From NCBI GenBank assembly GCA_964413635.1, contig CAYPTH010000155.1, forward strand, positions 1 to 5,994: a stretch of 5,994 bases of DNA, given 5' to 3'. A program made the translations under genes and the position numbers. The stretch comes from CAYFQV01 sp964413635 (lineage in GTDB: Bacteria; Spirochaetota; Spirochaetia; DSM-27196; PWMO01). Shown here piece by piece: positions 5,214-5,994 of the stretch. The notes beneath the pieces are model-generated. The model searched no databases and was not told the DNA's origin. It saw nothing but the letters and a program-made list of their open reading frames with translations. The stretch's first letter is position 1; each line of letters starts with the position of its first letter.

Positions 5214-5994
5214 GCACGGGGGCAACCTGGAAGACTTGGCCCGGCGCGCCGGAGTTCGCCGGGACGAGCTCCTCGATTTCAGTGCCAACATCAACCCGTG
5301 TGGTTACCCGGAGTGGCTCCGCCGGCTGGTTGCCCGCCATCTCCACGAGCTTGCGGCCTATCCCGACCCCGGGAGCACCAGACTGCGCGGCCTCATTGCC
5401 GCGCACCACCGAGTCGCGCCGGAGCAGGTGCTCGTGACAAGCGGCGCCGGAGAGTTCCTCTCCCTCCTGCCCGCCGCGCGCGCCACCGGCGGATACGATC
5501 GCGCCGTCATCGCGTCTCCCGGCTATACGGAGTACGCCGCGGCGTGCCGCGCCTGGAGTTACGCCGCCCACGAGCCGCCGGTGTTCACCCCTGGAGCCGC
5601 GGCGGATCCGGGGGCGCTGGCCACGGCGCTTGCCGGCGCCACCGGGATACAATCGGCGGAGCGCGGCTCGGATGCGGGCGACACGCTCTGCTTCATTGGT
5701 CGTCCCAACAACCCGACCGGCCACACCGTCTCGCCGGCAGACCTCCGGCGGCTCATGGACGGTGCGCCGGAGGCCTTCTTCTGCATCGACGAGTCCTTCT
5801 GGTGGTGCATTGAGGACTTCGATAGCGCCGATTCCCTGGTCGACACCGGGCGGGTCGCCGTGGTGCGCTCCCTCACCAAGGCCTACGCCATACCGGGTCT
5901 GCGCCTCGGCTACGCGATCTGTCCACCCTCGGTGGCCGCCGCCGTCGGACGCTTGATCCCGCCGTGGTCGGTGAATCGACTCGCTCAACTCGTT
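5203..5994 (+). CDS. cobD: Threonine-phosphate decarboxylase (CobD), 3'-truncated by the window edge
   Basis: 264 codons are visible, perhaps three quarters of a usual CobD of about 350-370 residues; the end lies outside the window. CobD is a PLP enzyme of the aminotransferase class I/II fold that decarboxylates L-threonine O-3-phosphate to (R)-1-aminopropan-2-ol phosphate, the linker joining the corrin ring to the lower ligand. The start, KHGGN (4-8) then LLDFSANINPCG (23-34), is characteristic of CobD. PLP-site landmarks follow: TSGAGEF (79-85), PGYTEY (106-111), GRPNNPTG with Asn170, CIDESF with Asp196, SLTKAYAIPGLRLGYAI (223-239) with Schiff-base Lys226 and Arg234, and PPWSVNRLAQ. Slightly unusual are SGAGE where NGATE or NGAGE is common, the WWC after the DES motif, and an Ala/Gly-rich segment near 131-160. 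The ATG overlaps btuD by 11 bases with no clear Shine-Dalgarno, suggesting coupled translation. HisC-like aminotransferase is the alternative, less likely given HGGN and the operon. Confidence 0.9.
   Translation, partial: MSPKHGGNLEDLARRAGVRRDELLDFSANINPCGYPEWLRRLVARHLHELAAYPDPGSTRLRGLIAAHHRVAPEQVLVTSGAGEFLSLLPAARATGGYDRAVIASPGYTEYAAACRAWSYAAHEPPVFTPGAAADPGALATALAGATGIQSAERGSDAGDTLCFIGRPNNPTGHTVSPADLRRLMDGAPEAFFCIDESFWWCIEDFDSADSLVDTGRVAVVRSLTKAYAIPGLRLGYAICPPSVAAAVGRLIPPWSVNRLAQLV

Noticed and set aside
5188..5988. Minus-strand open frame (266 codons) under cobD
   Set aside because: The plus strand encodes CobD with PLP-site motifs; the minus translation is Arg/Gly-rich and without domain features.
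1..5994. CRISPR arrays, tRNA/rRNA genes, insertion sequences
   Set aside because: I saw no regularly spaced repeats, no tRNA-like cloverleaf ends, no transposase motifs and no terminal inverted repeats.

Overview
The window is a compact, GC-rich piece of bacterial chromosome whose contents all relate to corrinoids (vitamin B12-type cofactors). The gene types (a PocR-domain AraC regulator, a DUF1638 protein, a remnant resembling the start of an MtaB-type methyltransferase, and a riboswitch-controlled corrinoid importer) suggest an anaerobe that uses corrinoid-dependent methyl transfer. The cleavable Sec signal peptide on the binding protein, with no lipobox cysteine, fits a Gram-negative-type periplasm. 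A spirochaete or a similar anaerobic lineage is possible, but the taxon cannot be fixed from this sequence.

Left part (1-1892): a divergent pair. A DUF1638 gene runs leftward off the window edge from an ATG at 516. A PocR-type sensory regulator with an AraC DNA-binding domain runs rightward, most likely from 597. Homologues of both are commonly found beside corrinoid methyltransferase genes.

Middle (1893-2448): the most informative non-genic stretch. It holds a strong Shine-Dalgarno and a roughly 34-codon stub resembling the N-terminus of MtaB-type methanol:corrinoid methyltransferases (2022-2123). Ten bases beyond the last recognisable codon is a near-consensus sigma70 promoter (2133-2161). 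Its predicted start falls at the foot of a cobalamin riboswitch aptamer (2172-2349). After the aptamer comes a set of mutually exclusive hairpins (2360-2445) that looks like a translational on/off switch over the btuF ribosome-binding site.

Right part (2449-5994): an operon of btuF (periplasmic corrinoid-binding protein), btuC (permease), btuD (ATPase) and cobD (threonine-phosphate decarboxylase, cut by the window end). Spacing is tight: a 1-nt gap, then two 11-nt overlaps. Together they would import corrinoids or incomplete corrinoids and supply the aminopropanol linker for rebuilding the cofactor, repressed when cobalamin is plentiful.

The layout suggests that a PocR-controlled methyltransferase locus was cut down by rearrangement, leaving its regulator, DUF1638 and the first codons of a methyltransferase beside a riboswitch-controlled uptake and salvage operon.
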